Source of the DNA: Christensenellaceae bacterium OttesenSCG-928-K19
GTDB lineage: Bacteria; Bacillota; Clostridia; Christensenellales; Christensenellaceae
Assembly: GCA_030266015.1 (NCBI GenBank)
Contig: JAJDHD010000001.1
Location: forward strand, 91,472-155,471
DNA: 64,000 nt
Direction: 5' to 3'
Shown: one piece after another, positions 51,016 through 59,918 of the stretch
How positions within the stretch are numbered: position 1 is the stretch's first letter
Layout of the letters: each line of letters starts with the position of its first letter
Notes under the pieces: generated by a model
The model's input: only the letters and a program-made list of their open reading frames with translations
Told to the model about the DNA's origin: nothing
The model's database searches: none
Position numbers and translations under genes: made by a program

Positions 51016-53111
51016 TTAACTTGCTTCTCCTTGATGACGTACTTCACGCGGTCTTTGTATTCCGCCTTTTTGCCCTTATGGTAGTTTTGAACGGGGCGCA
51101 AGTAACCCACCACGCGGCTCCACACCTCGGTATCCGCGCCGCACTCCGGACAGGTGAACTGTTCGCCCGGCAGGTAGCCGTGGTCGTTGCATACGGAGAA
51201 GGTGGGGGTAAGAGAGATATAAGGCAGCTTGTAGTTTTCGAATATCTTGCGGATGAGGCGTTTGGCTACCTCCTTATCCGGGATGCGCTCCCCAAGGTAC
51301 AGGTGCAGTACCGTGCCGCCCGTATACAGGCTTTGCAGCTCGTCCTGCAGGTCCATCGTTTCAAAGATATCATCCGTATAGCCCACGGGAAGCTGGCTGG
51401 AATTTGTGTAATACGGCGTGCCGTTGCCCGCGCAGATAATGTCCGCGTATTTTTCCTTGTCCAGCCGCGCGAGGCGATAGCTTGTGCCCTCGGCGGGAGT
51501 TGCCTCCAAGTTGTAGAAATGCCCGGTCTCTTCCTGTATCTCTGTCATCAACTCGCGGAGGTAATTCATTGTTTCAATGGCAAACTCCTGCCCTTTTTCT
51601 GTTGTAAGGTCTGTGCCGTCATTATAGAAGTTCAAAATTGCTTCGTTCATACCAATAATGCCAATCGTATTGAAATGGTTATACCAATACTGGTCGGTGC
51701 GTTGCTTGATATTCCGCAGGTAATGTGCGGAGAACGGGTACAGCCCGCGTTCGGTCTGTGTTTCAATCACCTTGCGCTTGATCTCCAGGCTGTTTTTGGC
51801 AATCTGCACCATTTGCCACAGCCGCGCGCGGAATTCCTGCAACGACTTGGATTTATACGCAAGCCGGGGCAGGTTGATTGTCACCACGCCGATGGAGCCG
51901 GTCATGGGGTTGCTGCCGAACAAGCCGCCGCCGCGTTTTCTAAGCTCCTTGGTGTCAAGCCGCAGCCGGCAACACATGGAAAGCGCGTCCTCTGGCGAAA
52001 GGTCGGAATTGATATAGTTGGAAAAATACGGGATGCCGTATTTGCAGGTGATTTCCATAAAGCTGTTTACCACCGGGCTGTCCCAGTCAAAGTCCTTGGT
52101 GACGTTGATGGTGGGTACGGGGAAGGTAAACACGCGCCCCTTGGAGTCGCCCTCCAGCATTACTTCGCAAAAAGCCTCGTTAAAGAGGTTCATCTCCTCT
52201 TGAAAATCGCCGTATTTATCGGATTTCACTTCACCGCCAACAATGACACTCTCGTCCTTTAATGTGTGTGGCACAACGATATCAAATGTCAGGTTGGAAA
52301 ACGGGCACTGAAATCCCACACGTGTGGGCACGTTTATGTTAAAGATAAATTCCTGTAACGCTTGCTTTACCTGTTTTTTGCTCATATTGTCATAGCGGAT
52401 AAACGGCGCGCAGTATGTGTCGATAGAGGACCAGGCCTGTGCGCCCGCCGTTTCGCCCTGGGTGGTGAACGTAGAGTTCACGATCTGCCCAAGGAAGGAA
52501 CGTAGGTGCTTTGCGGGCGATGATTCCACCTTGCCGGGCACGCCGCCAAAGCCGTCCATCAGAATTTGTTTTAAATCCCAGCCCGCGCAGTATGGCCCAA
52601 AGAAGCCGAGGTCGTGCAAATGAAAATCGCCGCTCACATGCGCGTCGCGGATTTCTTCTGGGTAAACCTCGTGTAGCCAGTATTGCTTTGTGAATGTTTC
52701 GCGGACATAGTTGTTCATGCCGTTGATGGATTTTTGTGTATTGGCGTTCTCTTGTATCTGCCAATCTTTATCGTCCAGGTAATCGGAAAACATATCTATA
52801 GTCGCACCGATGAGCGCGTTGGATTCGCGTGCGCCGCGGCGTTTTTCGCGGTACAGGATATATGCCTTTGCTGTGCGCGCATAATTGTTTTGGATCAGGA
52901 TCTTTTCCACAATATCCTGAATCTGCTCTACATCGGCAACTTCTCCATCTATTGCTTCATTTGCTTTATCCACCACCTGGTCGCACAGGCTCTGGGCAAG
53001 GTCAAAGTCATCGCCGCCCACCGCGGTTGCCGCCTTAAAGATGGCCCAGGCTATTTTTTCCTTGCGGAAGGGAACGACAGTGTTGTCTCTTTTCTGGATC
53101 TTGGTAATCAT
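51012..53111 (-). CDS. nrdD: anaerobic ribonucleoside-triphosphate reductase
   Basis: The class III enzyme reduces ribonucleoside triphosphates to deoxy forms without oxygen. The 699-residue protein has an N-terminal ATP-cone (KIQKRDNTVVPFRKEKIAWA), the 10-stranded barrel with its active-site Cys, a C-terminal zinc site with CNDHG and CPEC, and the glycyl-radical segment RVVGYLRPV. Two NrdR boxes lie upstream at 53199-53242. Ribosome site AGGAGATATTCT precedes the ATG. Confidence 0.96.
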   Translation of the reverse strand: MITKIQKRDNTVVPFRKEKIAWAIFKAATAVGGDDFDLAQSLCDQVVDKANEAIDGEVADVEQIQDIVEKILIQNNYARTAKAYILYREKRRGARESNALIGATIDMFSDYLDDKDWQIQENANTQKSINGMNNYVRETFTKQYWLHEVYPEEIRDAHVSGDFHLHDLGFFGPYCAGWDLKQILMDGFGGVPGKVESSPAKHLRSFLGQIVNSTFTTQGETAGAQAWSSIDTYCAPFIRYDNMSKKQVKQALQEFIFNINVPTRVGFQCPFSNLTFDIVVPHTLKDESVIVGGEVKSDKYGDFQEEMNLFNEAFCEVMLEGDSKGRVFTFPVPTINVTKDFDWDSPVVNSFMEITCKYGIPYFSNYINSDLSPEDALSMCCRLRLDTKELRKRGGGLFGSNPMTGSIGVVTINLPRLAYKSKSLQEFRARLWQMVQIAKNSLEIKRKVIETQTERGLYPFSAHYLRNIKQRTDQYWYNHFNTIGIIGMNEAILNFYNDGTDLTTEKGQEFAIETMNYLRELMTEIQEETGHFYNLEATPAEGTSYRLARLDKEKYADIICAGNGTPYYTNSSQLPVGYTDDIFETMDLQDELQSLYTGGTVLHLYLGERIPDKEVAKRLIRKIFENYKLPYISLTPTFSVCNDHGYLPGEQFTCPECGADTEVWSRVVGYLRPVQNYHKGKKAEYKDRVKYVIKEKQVN

Positions 53112-53198
53112 AGAATATCTCCTTCAGTGTTTTAATATACAACCCGTACGACTGTGTTTCAATCAAGAACTGTAAAAAAGGCACAAAGCCCTATACAA

Positions 53199-53242
53199 TA
53201 CAATATAATGTAATCATTTGGATGCCGATACAATATATTGTA
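53199..53242 (-). promoter_or_regulatory. pair of NrdR boxes upstream of nrdD
   Basis: TACAATATATTGTA (53229-53242) is a perfect palindrome matching the core of the NrdR consensus ACACWATATATWGTGT; TACAATATAATGTA (53199-53212) is a near match. They start exactly 30 bases apart, about three helical turns, as in known NrdR-controlled promoters. NrdR represses reductase genes when dATP is plentiful. Confidence 0.8.
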
Positions 53243-53264
53243 GTCCTGGCGCTGGGTAATGTCA

Positions 53265-53417
53265 ATGGGAAAAACGGCAGAGAGGAAAGAATTTACAATT
53301 CGGTTTGCCTATGCGTTGAACGATACGTTCATGGGCCGTTTGGATTGGATGAAGCCAAACGAGCACAACCAAGAGAAATGCGTTTGGCACGCCATAGAGA
53401 TGCGCGACGAAGGCTAG
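53265..53417 (+). CDS. possible short protein, 50 residues
   Basis: An ATG frame encodes 50 residues including EFTIRFAYALNDTFMGRLDW and ending MRDEG. Composition is protein-like (aromatic, charged residues in proportion), but no strong ribosome site is visible and the frame ends just before MLHAATIYMGG-like sequence in the next frame. It could be a decayed gene end or a small gene. It lies between the NrdR boxes and the terminator at 53481-53523. Confidence 0.3.
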   Translation: MGKTAERKEFTIRFAYALNDTFMGRLDWMKPNEHNQEKCVWHAIEMRDEG

Positions 53418-53480
53418 ATGCTGCACGCGGCAACAATTTATATGGGCGGTAGGGGCAGGAGTAGCAGGCTCAGTGCACAA

Positions 53481-53523
53481 TAAAAAAGCCCTTTGACTGG
53501 CGAATTGCCGGTTCAAAAGGCGT
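53481..53523 (-). terminator. terminator after the GyrI-like gene
   Basis: On the minus strand GCCTTTTGAACCGGC pairs with CGCCAGTCAAAGGGC around AATT, then TTTTTTATT. It follows the stop codon at 53542 by 19 bases. Confidence 0.8.
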
Positions 53524-53541
53524 GTTGCTGCTTATTGTCAC

Positions 53542-54165
53542 TTATTCTACCGGATGCCGCAGTACTGTTTTCAGGTTTTCCGGCTTTGTTTTGCGCGGGT
53601 CGCTAAGGTAGATCTCATGATGGCGGCGGATATCGCCCGTTACGTCAATCAGGCCGTTTTCTTCCATATATTGTTGCATAATTTCCACAGTGGCTGGCTC
53701 TGTTGCATATGGCCCGATGTGCATCATCTGTACGCACATGCCTTCGTCAAACCGCACAAATTCTACTTTGGAAACATCGACCTCAGGCTTTTTCCTGTGG
53801 ACGGATTCTACTGCCCATTGAAATACATCTTCCGTTACAAATTCCGGTTGGCGGATCATGGATGTCCACGTCCACTTGTCACGCTTGTTAAAATCAAATG
53901 GCCCGTCCGAGCTCCACAGCCCCTCCAGCGGCGGCACAACATATTCAAAATATCCGTCAATTTTTTCCGATCCCATTTTACTCATTTTAATGGTGAAGGA
54001 GAGGGAATAGAGTGCGCTTACAGCGTTCTGGTATTCCCGGCTGTTTGGGTCCCCCTTGCCGTCCAGCATTATAAAGCTAATAGGTGGAACGGTTATGGTT
54101 ACTGGCTTTTTGGGTGGCAGGTATAAATCCTTATATTCTTTTTTATAATCCAGCTTGCTCGTCAT
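53542..54165 (-). CDS. GyrI-like small-molecule-binding protein
   Basis: The 207-residue protein is a stand-alone GyrI-like (SCLS) domain: ITVPPISFIMLDGKGDPNSR, a central YFEYVVPPLEGLWSS, and the C-terminal HHEIYLSDPRKTKPENLKTV. Proteins of this type bind, and some hydrolyse, amphipathic compounds; DNA-binding helices are absent. It is transcribed alone with its own terminator. Related in fold to the ligand domain of the MerR-type regulator at 3335-4123 but belongs to a different subfamily. Confidence 0.85.
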   Translation of the reverse strand: MTSKLDYKKEYKDLYLPPKKPVTITVPPISFIMLDGKGDPNSREYQNAVSALYSLSFTIKMSKMGSEKIDGYFEYVVPPLEGLWSSDGPFDFNKRDKWTWTSMIRQPEFVTEDVFQWAVESVHRKKPEVDVSKVEFVRFDEGMCVQMMHIGPYATEPATVEIMQQYMEENGLIDVTGDIRRHHEIYLSDPRKTKPENLKTVLRHPVE

Positions 54166-54444
54166 TTTTCCACCTCGTTTTTTTGATATTTATATGATAC
54201 CACGAAAAAATGGGATGAAACAATGGGCTATGGTTGTATTGACGGTATAGGAATTGTTTGAACACACAAGAGAATAAAGCTCTAAGTCAGCTGGCAAGTC
54301 GCATTTACCAGTGTATCTTGCAAAAAAATCTCGCATGTTAAGCTAACGTTTGCCTATTGCAATAAGTTTGCCCATAAATATTTGGAGGGTATCATTTGTA
54401 TATTACCAAAGGAGCTATCTAAAAAGATGAAGCATCCATTCGGC

Positions 54445-54807
54445 TCATTCGGCATATTTTAGCCCCCATTTTAACATTTCATAAAAAACCGGAAAAAGAT
54501 TTTTCCCTTTTTCTGTCAGGGAATATTCTACATGAGGGGGGATTTCGTTGAATTGCTCTCGGTGAACCAAGCCGTCGGCTTCCAATTCCCGTAGTGTAGT
54601 GGTAAGCATTGTGTTGGTAACTCCGGGCACCTCCTTTTTTAGTTCGCCAAACCGGACGATATCGTTCAGGCTCATCGCATAAAGGACAGGGCTTTTCCAT
54701 TTTCCCTGCAACATTGAGATTAGCGCGGTGACGGGGCAGCCCCCAGATTCTGTTACGCTTGCCGATGCAATTTCCACATATTTTTCAAAGGTTATTGGTT
54801 GTTCCAT
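54445..54807 (-). CDS. HxlR-family transcription regulator
   Basis: The 120-residue protein is a winged helix of the HxlR/MarR-like type: GGCPVTALISMLQGKWKSPV (with the redox-type Cys24), the recognition helix VTNTMLTTTLRELEADGLV and the wing HVEYSLTEKGKNL. Regulators of this family often have a Cys before the winged helix that responds to electrophiles such as aldehydes or quinones. It is divergent from an FMN reductase gene, the typical target. Confidence 0.88.
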   Translation of the reverse strand: MEQPITFEKYVEIASASVTESGGCPVTALISMLQGKWKSPVLYAMSLNDIVRFGELKKEVPGVTNTMLTTTLRELEADGLVHREQFNEIPPHVEYSLTEKGKNLFPVFYEMLKWGLKYAE

Positions 54808-54985
54808 CTATTAGACCTCCAATTTTGGTATAGTATGGTATATGATACTAAGTTAAAATAATCTGCGTACTTGAAACAGTATTCAAACATAGTATAAATA
54901 GTATACATAAGATGGTCAAGCGCTTATTGCATGGCAACATGGATAAGGCAGCAGCAATCGTAAACAAATAATGGAGGATGTAGCA
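54808..54985. promoter_or_regulatory. divergent promoter region of the HxlR regulator and FMN reductase
   Basis: The 178-base gap holds several near-palindromes made of TATAGTAT / GTATA units (54830-54855 and about 54893-54915, for example TAGTATAAATAGTATA). These are candidate HxlR binding sites controlling both genes. Confidence 0.4.
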
Positions 54986-55537
54986 ATGAGTAAGAAGGTT
55001 TTGGTTTTGACGGGGAGTCCGCGGAACGGCGGTAACACAGACAAAATGGCGGATGCGTTTATTAGGGGTGCCGAGATAGCAGGGCACAGCGTTACCAAAT
55101 ATAACGTAGGAAATAAAAAGATTGCGGGATGCACAGCGTGCAACACTTGCTGGAGCAAAGGACGCGCCTGCTCAATTGACGACGATTTCACAGAGCTGTC
55201 TGAATTGCTGGAAAGCCATGATGTGCTGCTTATGACGGCGCCGCTTTACTGGTTTTCTGTTCCGGCACAGGTCAAAGCGTATGTAGACAGGTTGTATGCC
55301 TATACTGGAGCAGGTGGGCTTCGCCCGCTTGGTATCAAAGAAAGCTATTTTTTTGTATGTGGTGGTGACCCAAGCAAAGAACAGTACAAACCTGCCCTCA
55401 CATTGTATGAAGGATTGACGGAGTTCTTGTCATGGAAGAGCCGTGGCGTCCTCCAGACGGGCGGTGTTGACGAAGATGGCGCTATTGAAAAATCTGGAGT
55501 TTTGGAACAAGCTGAAAAGCTGGGACGTGAAATATAA
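54986..55537 (+). CDS. flavodoxin-like NAD(P)H-dependent FMN reductase
   Basis: The 183-residue protein has the flavodoxin phosphate loop LTGSPRNGGNTDKM, a Cys-containing segment GCTACNTCWSKGRACSIDDD like that of iron-sulfur flavoproteins or NADPH-quinone reductases, and the flavin-contact segment APLYWFSVPAQVKAYVDR. It likely reduces quinones, nitro compounds or similar electrophiles. The ATG at 54986 follows GGAGGATGTAGCA; a GTG or ATG further left would add 5 residues. It is divergent from the HxlR gene that probably controls it. Confidence 0.85.
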   Translation: MSKKVLVLTGSPRNGGNTDKMADAFIRGAEIAGHSVTKYNVGNKKIAGCTACNTCWSKGRACSIDDDFTELSELLESHDVLLMTAPLYWFSVPAQVKAYVDRLYAYTGAGGLRPLGIKESYFFVCGGDPSKEQYKPALTLYEGLTEFLSWKSRGVLQTGGVDEDGAIEKSGVLEQAEKLGREI

Positions 55538-55566
55538 TTTTTGTTGTGTCATTTTGCAAAAGATAG

Positions 55567-55609
55567 AAGAAAGCCGCTCTACTCCTATTGGTTAAGCGGC
55601 TTTCTTTTG
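55567..55609. terminator. bidirectional terminator
   Basis: GAAAGCCGCT pairs with AGCGGCTTTC around a 15-base loop, with A on one side and TTTT on the other. It ends both the FMN reductase gene and the convergent MFS gene. Confidence 0.75.
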
Positions 55610-55610
55610 C

Positions 55611-56894
55611 TTATTCGGCGACCAGCCCGCGCTTGAAATGCCTGTTGAAAAAACTGCTCACAGCAACAATGGCAAACAGGATGCCGGAAATCACAAACAG
55701 TGACTGGACAGGTACCTTGTCTGCAAGCGGGCCGAAGAAGATCATGCCCAACGGCAGCATACCCGTCATCACAATTTGCACCAGACTGAATACCCGCCCA
55801 TGCATGTCCGCCGGTACCTGCTCCTGCAAAAGCACCATGGCGGGGGTGGAAAAAAGCGGCATAGAAAAGCCGGTGATTGCCACAACAATCAGGAAAGCGG
55901 TGAAACCGCCCACTACGCCAAGCAACGCCGTGAAGATGCCGAACAATACACCGCCCATGCCAATCGTGCGTGTGCGGTTTTTAAACCCACCCCATGCGGT
56001 GATGATGATGCCGCCCACTACGCTGCCTACAGAAAATGCGATTTCTGTAAAGGAAAGCAACTGCACATCGGCAAAGGAAGCCAGCGCTGCGTCGCCGCCA
56101 AAAACGCGGGCTACCATCAGTGGGGTCAATTGTGCGGCAGGTACAGCAAAGAACATGAATATCGCAAAAAAGATGAAATAAGAGCGCAAAAATCCGTTTT
56201 TGAAGGCATATCTAACACCTGCTTTCAAATCGTCAAAATAACCGCCCTTTTGCTTTTCCAGTGCTTTCTTGTGCAGGGGTACCTTGAGCAGGCTCATGAT
56301 GAGGATGGCCGCCGCGGCAGTTCCCACATCAATGAAAAATGTGTTTTCCAATGAGGCCACAGAAAGGATAGCGCCGCTTGCGGCGGGCGATAAAAGGAAC
56401 ATGAGCGATTGCAGGCTGCCATTGATGCCGCCGACACGGATTAGCTTTTCCGCCGGCACAATTTGTGGCAGCAACGCGTTTACGGCAGGCGTTTGTATTC
56501 CCTGCCCCAGCGAGCGAATGCCCACGACAATAAAAATGATCCAATAATCCCGATAGCCGGCAAGGAAAAACAATGCCAGCACCAGTGTAGCAACCGCCGT
56601 CATGGCGTCCGCGCCGATAATCAGCATCCTGCGGTTAAAGCGGTCGGCCCATACGCCGGAAAAAAGGGAAATGACAACCTGCGGCGCAAATCCACATACG
56701 GTGGCAATGGTCATCATACTGCCCGACTGTGTAGAAAGTGTAATATACCAGATAATGGCAAATTGCACCAGGGACGAACCGAAGAGAGACACGGTTTGTC
56801 CGGCAAGAAACAATGCCGCCCTGCGTTTCCAGTAGCTGAATTCAGGCAGGCCCTCCTGCGGTTCTATGGTGTTTGACTGTTGTTTTTCTTTCAT
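55611..56894 (-). CDS. MFS exporter of the macrolide-efflux (MFS_3) type
   Basis: The 427-residue protein has twelve predicted transmembrane helices and the MFS loop motif GVWADRFNRRMLIIGAD after helix 2. The subfamily includes Mef-type drug exporters and siderophore exporters, so it may remove toxic compounds. The ATG at 56894 follows GGGGGAAC; reading from 56945 would add 17 residues with no signature. It is separate from the PadR operon on its other side. Confidence 0.85.
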   Translation of the reverse strand: MKEKQQSNTIEPQEGLPEFSYWKRRAALFLAGQTVSLFGSSLVQFAIIWYITLSTQSGSMMTIATVCGFAPQVVISLFSGVWADRFNRRMLIIGADAMTAVATLVLALFFLAGYRDYWIIFIVVGIRSLGQGIQTPAVNALLPQIVPAEKLIRVGGINGSLQSLMFLLSPAASGAILSVASLENTFFIDVGTAAAAILIMSLLKVPLHKKALEKQKGGYFDDLKAGVRYAFKNGFLRSYFIFFAIFMFFAVPAAQLTPLMVARVFGGDAALASFADVQLLSFTEIAFSVGSVVGGIIITAWGGFKNRTRTIGMGGVLFGIFTALLGVVGGFTAFLIVVAITGFSMPLFSTPAMVLLQEQVPADMHGRVFSLVQIVMTGMLPLGMIFFGPLADKVPVQSLFVISGILFAIVAVSSFFNRHFKRGLVAE

Positions 56895-57065
56895 TGTTCC
56901 CCCTGTTTGAGATGCTATCATATCCCAATAAAAAATGGTTGTCAAGATAATTATAAAATTTTATACGGTAGGGAAAATTGTTTTTTGGAAAGGGGATAAA
57001 CCGCTCAAAACACAATGTGCGGCGGGTATCTCAATAAAAAAAGTATATTAAAATAAAAATATACC

Positions 57066-57094
57066 TTGACAGGCGAGGTAACTAGTAATAAAAT
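57066..57094 (+). promoter_or_regulatory. promoter of the PadR operon
   Basis: Perfect TTGACA (57066-57071) and TAAAAT (57089-57094) with a 17-base spacer, 80 bases before the PadR gene. GGTAACT (57078) and AGTTAACTT (57111) could be parts of a PadR binding site. Confidence 0.7.
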
Positions 57095-57173
57095 GTAAAT
57101 CAACAGGAGAGTTAACTTGATTTTGAAGGGTAACGCTATACATGGAATATATTGATAGGGAAAGGAGACTGGT

Positions 57174-57494
57174 ATGTCTATTGCATCAGACCTGATACGC
57201 GGCCACACCGAAACAATCATATTGGCGCAGTTGATAAAAAAGGACAGCTATGGCTATGAGATTAATAAAAGCATACAGGAAACGACAAACAATGAATATG
57301 AATTGAAGGAAGCGACGTTGTATTCTGCTTTCAGAAGGCTGGAGTCGGCCGACATGATTGAGTCTTACTGGGGCGACGAAACAACGGGCGCGCGGCGAAG
57401 GTATTATAAAATAACACCGCTCGGCAAGGCGCTTTACGAACAAAACAAACAGGAATGGGAAAAGACCAAGCGTTTGATCGACAGCCTGATTTGA
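57174..57494 (+). CDS. PadR-family transcription regulator
   Basis: The 106-residue protein has the PadR winged helix: ETIILAQLIKKDSYGYEINK, the recognition helix KEATLYSAFRRLESADMIES and the wing GARRRYYKITPLGKAL. These regulators usually control the operon they head and a nearby transporter, often in answer to envelope stress. It is followed by a DUF1700-like and a DUF4097 gene, a common clostridial trio. The start follows GGAAAGGAGACTGGT. Confidence 0.92.
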   Translation: MSIASDLIRGHTETIILAQLIKKDSYGYEINKSIQETTNNEYELKEATLYSAFRRLESADMIESYWGDETTGARRRYYKITPLGKALYEQNKQEWEKTKRLIDSLI

Positions 57495-57531
57495 AATGAT
57501 GGTATCACAGAATAATCGGAGGTAATTCAAA

Positions 57532-58179
57532 ATGGAAGAAAGGCTTAAGAAATACGTGGACAACCTGTTTGCAGACGCGCCCAAAACAAAAAAAGCGGTG
57601 GAGCTGAGGCAGGAGATTTATACAAATCTGGTGGAAAAATACCAGGATCTTTTGAAGACAGGCGCAACACAGGACGAAGCCTATGAGATCGTTAAAAACA
57701 GTATAGGAAACGTGGACGAGCTTATTGACAGCCTGTATGAACGTTCAGAGGAGGATAAAGCTGAAATGGAAATTACAAAACGAAAAAGAGCTAAATATAA
57801 TGCGGTATCGGCATCGCTCTATATTGCCAGCCCCATATTCATTATTGCATTTGCGGCGGGAGGATATTGGCTGCCCGGCGTGATTTTACTGCTGGCTTGT
57901 ATTGCAGCGGCAACGGGCATCAGGATCTATTCCAACACGGTGTTCAACACAGCGTATGAAAAAATGGACGATACCATGGTGGAAGAGTTTAAGGAATGGA
58001 AAGCGGAAAACAAAGAAAAGGTGCAAAAGAAAAATGTATATTCAGGAACCATGTGGCTTATTATCGTCATCATATATTTCCTGATTAGCTTCACAACGAT
58101 GGCGTGGGGTGTCACATGGCTTATTTTCCTGGTTGGCGCGGCAATAGAGCAAATCATCAAGATTCAGATTAACAAATAA
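57532..58179 (+). CDS. DUF1700-like membrane protein (permease prefix domain)
   Basis: The 215-residue protein starts with a helical prefix domain (VELRQEIYTNLVEKYQDLLK, EAYEIVKNSIGNVDELIDSL) found ahead of many permeases and in DUF1700 proteins, followed by four hydrophobic segments in two hairpins. It is thought to act with DUF4097 proteins in membrane stress sensing. The stop of PadR lies 37 bases upstream. Confidence 0.8.
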   Translation: MEERLKKYVDNLFADAPKTKKAVELRQEIYTNLVEKYQDLLKTGATQDEAYEIVKNSIGNVDELIDSLYERSEEDKAEMEITKRKRAKYNAVSASLYIASPIFIIAFAAGGYWLPGVILLLACIAAATGIRIYSNTVFNTAYEKMDDTMVEEFKEWKAENKEKVQKKNVYSGTMWLIIVIIYFLISFTTMAWGVTWLIFLVGAAIEQIIKIQINK

Positions 58180-58190
58180 CGGAGGGCGAT

Positions 58191-59252
58191 ATGGCAAGGA
58201 GAATTTTAACAATCGTGCTCATCGTCATCATCATTGCCCTGGTGGCGGTGATGCTGTGGGGCATGGGTATATGGAGCCCCACCCCTGAGCTGGCGCGTGA
58301 AAACACATGGCTGGGAATCAACAATTGGGGGATTAGCTGTAATGGTGCGGTATTTGGCACCGGCCCCCTGCCAAATGACGCGGAGCAGGGACTGGAGGTG
58401 GAAAAGCCGGTAGCGGAGATAAATGGCGTGTTGCTGAGCTTTGCCCATGAAAGAATAGAAGTAGTGGAAACCGATTCGAATATGGTGCGGATTGAGCAGA
58501 CAAGCGACCAGCAGCTCTCGGGAGACTATATTATGCGGTATGGTATGCTGGATGGCAGGCTGGTGGCGCAGAGCGGTACATATGGGCATATGAATGCAGG
58601 CGTCTCCCCGGGCAGCAAGATCACGTTATATGTGCCCAAGGGCAGCAATCTTTCCCTGAATATTGACACAGCTTCGGGTAGGGTTGCGGTGAATGGCGGC
58701 GCATATGGCAATATGGAAATCGATACGGCATCCGGTGAGGTGAGTGTGGAATCGGTCACGGCAAAAAATGTGAAAATTGATACGGCGTCCGGCGGGGTTA
58801 TGGTCGATAAAACGGATTGCAGCAGCATCTATGTATCGGTTGCCTCGGGCAATATCAATGTGTCGGCAAATGCCACAGGAATAGTAGAGCTTGACAGCGC
58901 TTCGGGCGAGGTTACATTCAAAGGCACCGCTGAAGCATTTGAAGCGGATACGGCGTCTGGTTCAGTTAACGCGGAAATTGGCGGCCTTAGGACGGCGGCG
59001 GTTGACTCGGCGAGCGGCAGCGTCAGGATTGCCTGCACCGATGCGGATACTTTGCGTGAGATTGATGTTGATACCGCCTCTGGTGAGGTGACAATAGAGT
59101 TGCCGGAGAACGATGGGTTTGAAGTGGATTATGACACGGCATCCGGCGGTTTGCGCAATGAGTTTGAAATGGTGGGAGACCTGCACAAAAACGGCGGAAT
59201 TGACATCAGTGTGGACACGGTATCCGGCGGCCTCAATATTCTTAAGAAATAA
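58191..59252 (+). CDS. DUF4097 family beta-strand repeat protein
   Basis: The 353-residue protein has an N-terminal helix (ILTIVLIVIIIALVAVMLW) as membrane anchor and an outside domain made of about ten short beta repeats, each with a D-T/S-A-S-G signature (DTASGEV, DTASGGV, DSASGSV and so on) stacking into a right-handed solenoid. Such proteins are typical partners of DUF1700/PadR operons. The start lies 11 bases after the previous stop. Function unknown; a role in envelope sensing is inferred from context. Confidence 0.88.
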   Translation: MARRILTIVLIVIIIALVAVMLWGMGIWSPTPELARENTWLGINNWGISCNGAVFGTGPLPNDAEQGLEVEKPVAEINGVLLSFAHERIEVVETDSNMVRIEQTSDQQLSGDYIMRYGMLDGRLVAQSGTYGHMNAGVSPGSKITLYVPKGSNLSLNIDTASGRVAVNGGAYGNMEIDTASGEVSVESVTAKNVKIDTASGGVMVDKTDCSSIYVSVASGNINVSANATGIVELDSASGEVTFKGTAEAFEADTASGSVNAEIGGLRTAAVDSASGSVRIACTDADTLREIDVDTASGEVTIELPENDGFEVDYDTASGGLRNEFEMVGDLHKNGGIDISVDTVSGGLNILKK

Positions 59253-59316
59253 TTCATAATTTTGTAGGATTAAATACAGAATTAAGAGGTATATTAAGAG
59301 CACAGGCAGTTAGTAC

Positions 59317-59332
59317 ACAATATAGATATTGT
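59317..59332. promoter_or_regulatory. 16-base palindrome upstream of the 37-residue gene
   Basis: ACAATAT-AG-ATATTGT is perfect over two 7-base arms. It sits 34-49 bases before the ATG at 59366, a plausible operator position. It resembles an NrdR box but its centre is two bases longer. Confidence 0.5.
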
Positions 59333-59365
59333 AAATAGTTAATAGATGTGTGGAGGTTTGAAGCA

Positions 59366-59479
59366 ATGAGAATGTTTTTTACGAGGATTTCGAGCTTGCT
59401 GGCATATGGCGTAATGCTGTGCTGCGGCAGCCTGATCCTGAAGAGAGTCGGTAAAAAGGAACTGAAAACGGCGCTTTGA
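59366..59479 (+). CDS. 37-residue membrane-associated peptide
   Basis: The short frame has a GGAGG ribosome site 9 bases before its ATG. It encodes 37 residues: FFTRISSLLAYGVMLCCGSL hydrophobic and with paired Cys, then LKRVGKKELK basic. The paired Cys and positive tail suggest a small membrane-inserted peptide. A perfect palindrome lies upstream and a strong terminator directly after the stop, so it is a complete one-gene unit. No family is recognised. Confidence 0.65.
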   Translation: MRMFFTRISSLLAYGVMLCCGSLILKRVGKKELKTAL

Positions 59480-59487
59480 AGCAAAGA

Positions 59488-59533
59488 AATAAAAAGCGGG
59501 ATGCCATAGAAAACAGGCATCCCGCTTTTTTTT
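59488..59533 (+). terminator. terminator of the 37-residue peptide gene
   Basis: GCGGGATGCC (59496-59505) pairs with GGCATCCCGC (59516-59525), followed by eight T. The stem starts 17 bases after the stop codon. Confidence 0.9.
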
Positions 59534-59918
59534 GTGCCACAGATAGAGGGTAATGCAAAAAGGCAATGTGCCAGCGCAGAATGTTGGGAATATAGAGCGG
59601 CGTTCCTTCTTTGCTTGGGGATTTTGGTAATAGAATGATTGGCTTGTGGCGCAGGAAAAATTATACGCGGGTACAGTGTTTTATGAGAGGAGGAAGTGGC
59701 GGTTATCACACATATAATGGCTTTTTGGGTGGAAAACATTTGGTTTGTTTTATGAAAATGAAGGGCGGACGGAAAGGACGACACCAAATGTCGAGAGAGG
59801 AGTATAATAAAAAAAGGGCACGCCGGGAGACAGACGGGCAATTATCCGTTAGCCGGAGAGGAGAATTGTTTATTAATAAGAAAATGACGCGGACAGGTAT
59901 GGGGTGTAGCGCCGGAGA
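59534..59918 (+). other. region upstream of the EAL gene
   Basis: No clear gene is seen. A basic frame of about 44-56 residues (starting near 59755 or 59788) ends on the ATGA shared with the next gene, which would allow coupling, but its composition (Arg, Lys, Gly-rich) is unusual and I do not count it. A GAGAGGAG motif near 59792 could be its ribosome site. No c-di-GMP riboswitch was seen. Confidence 0.25.
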
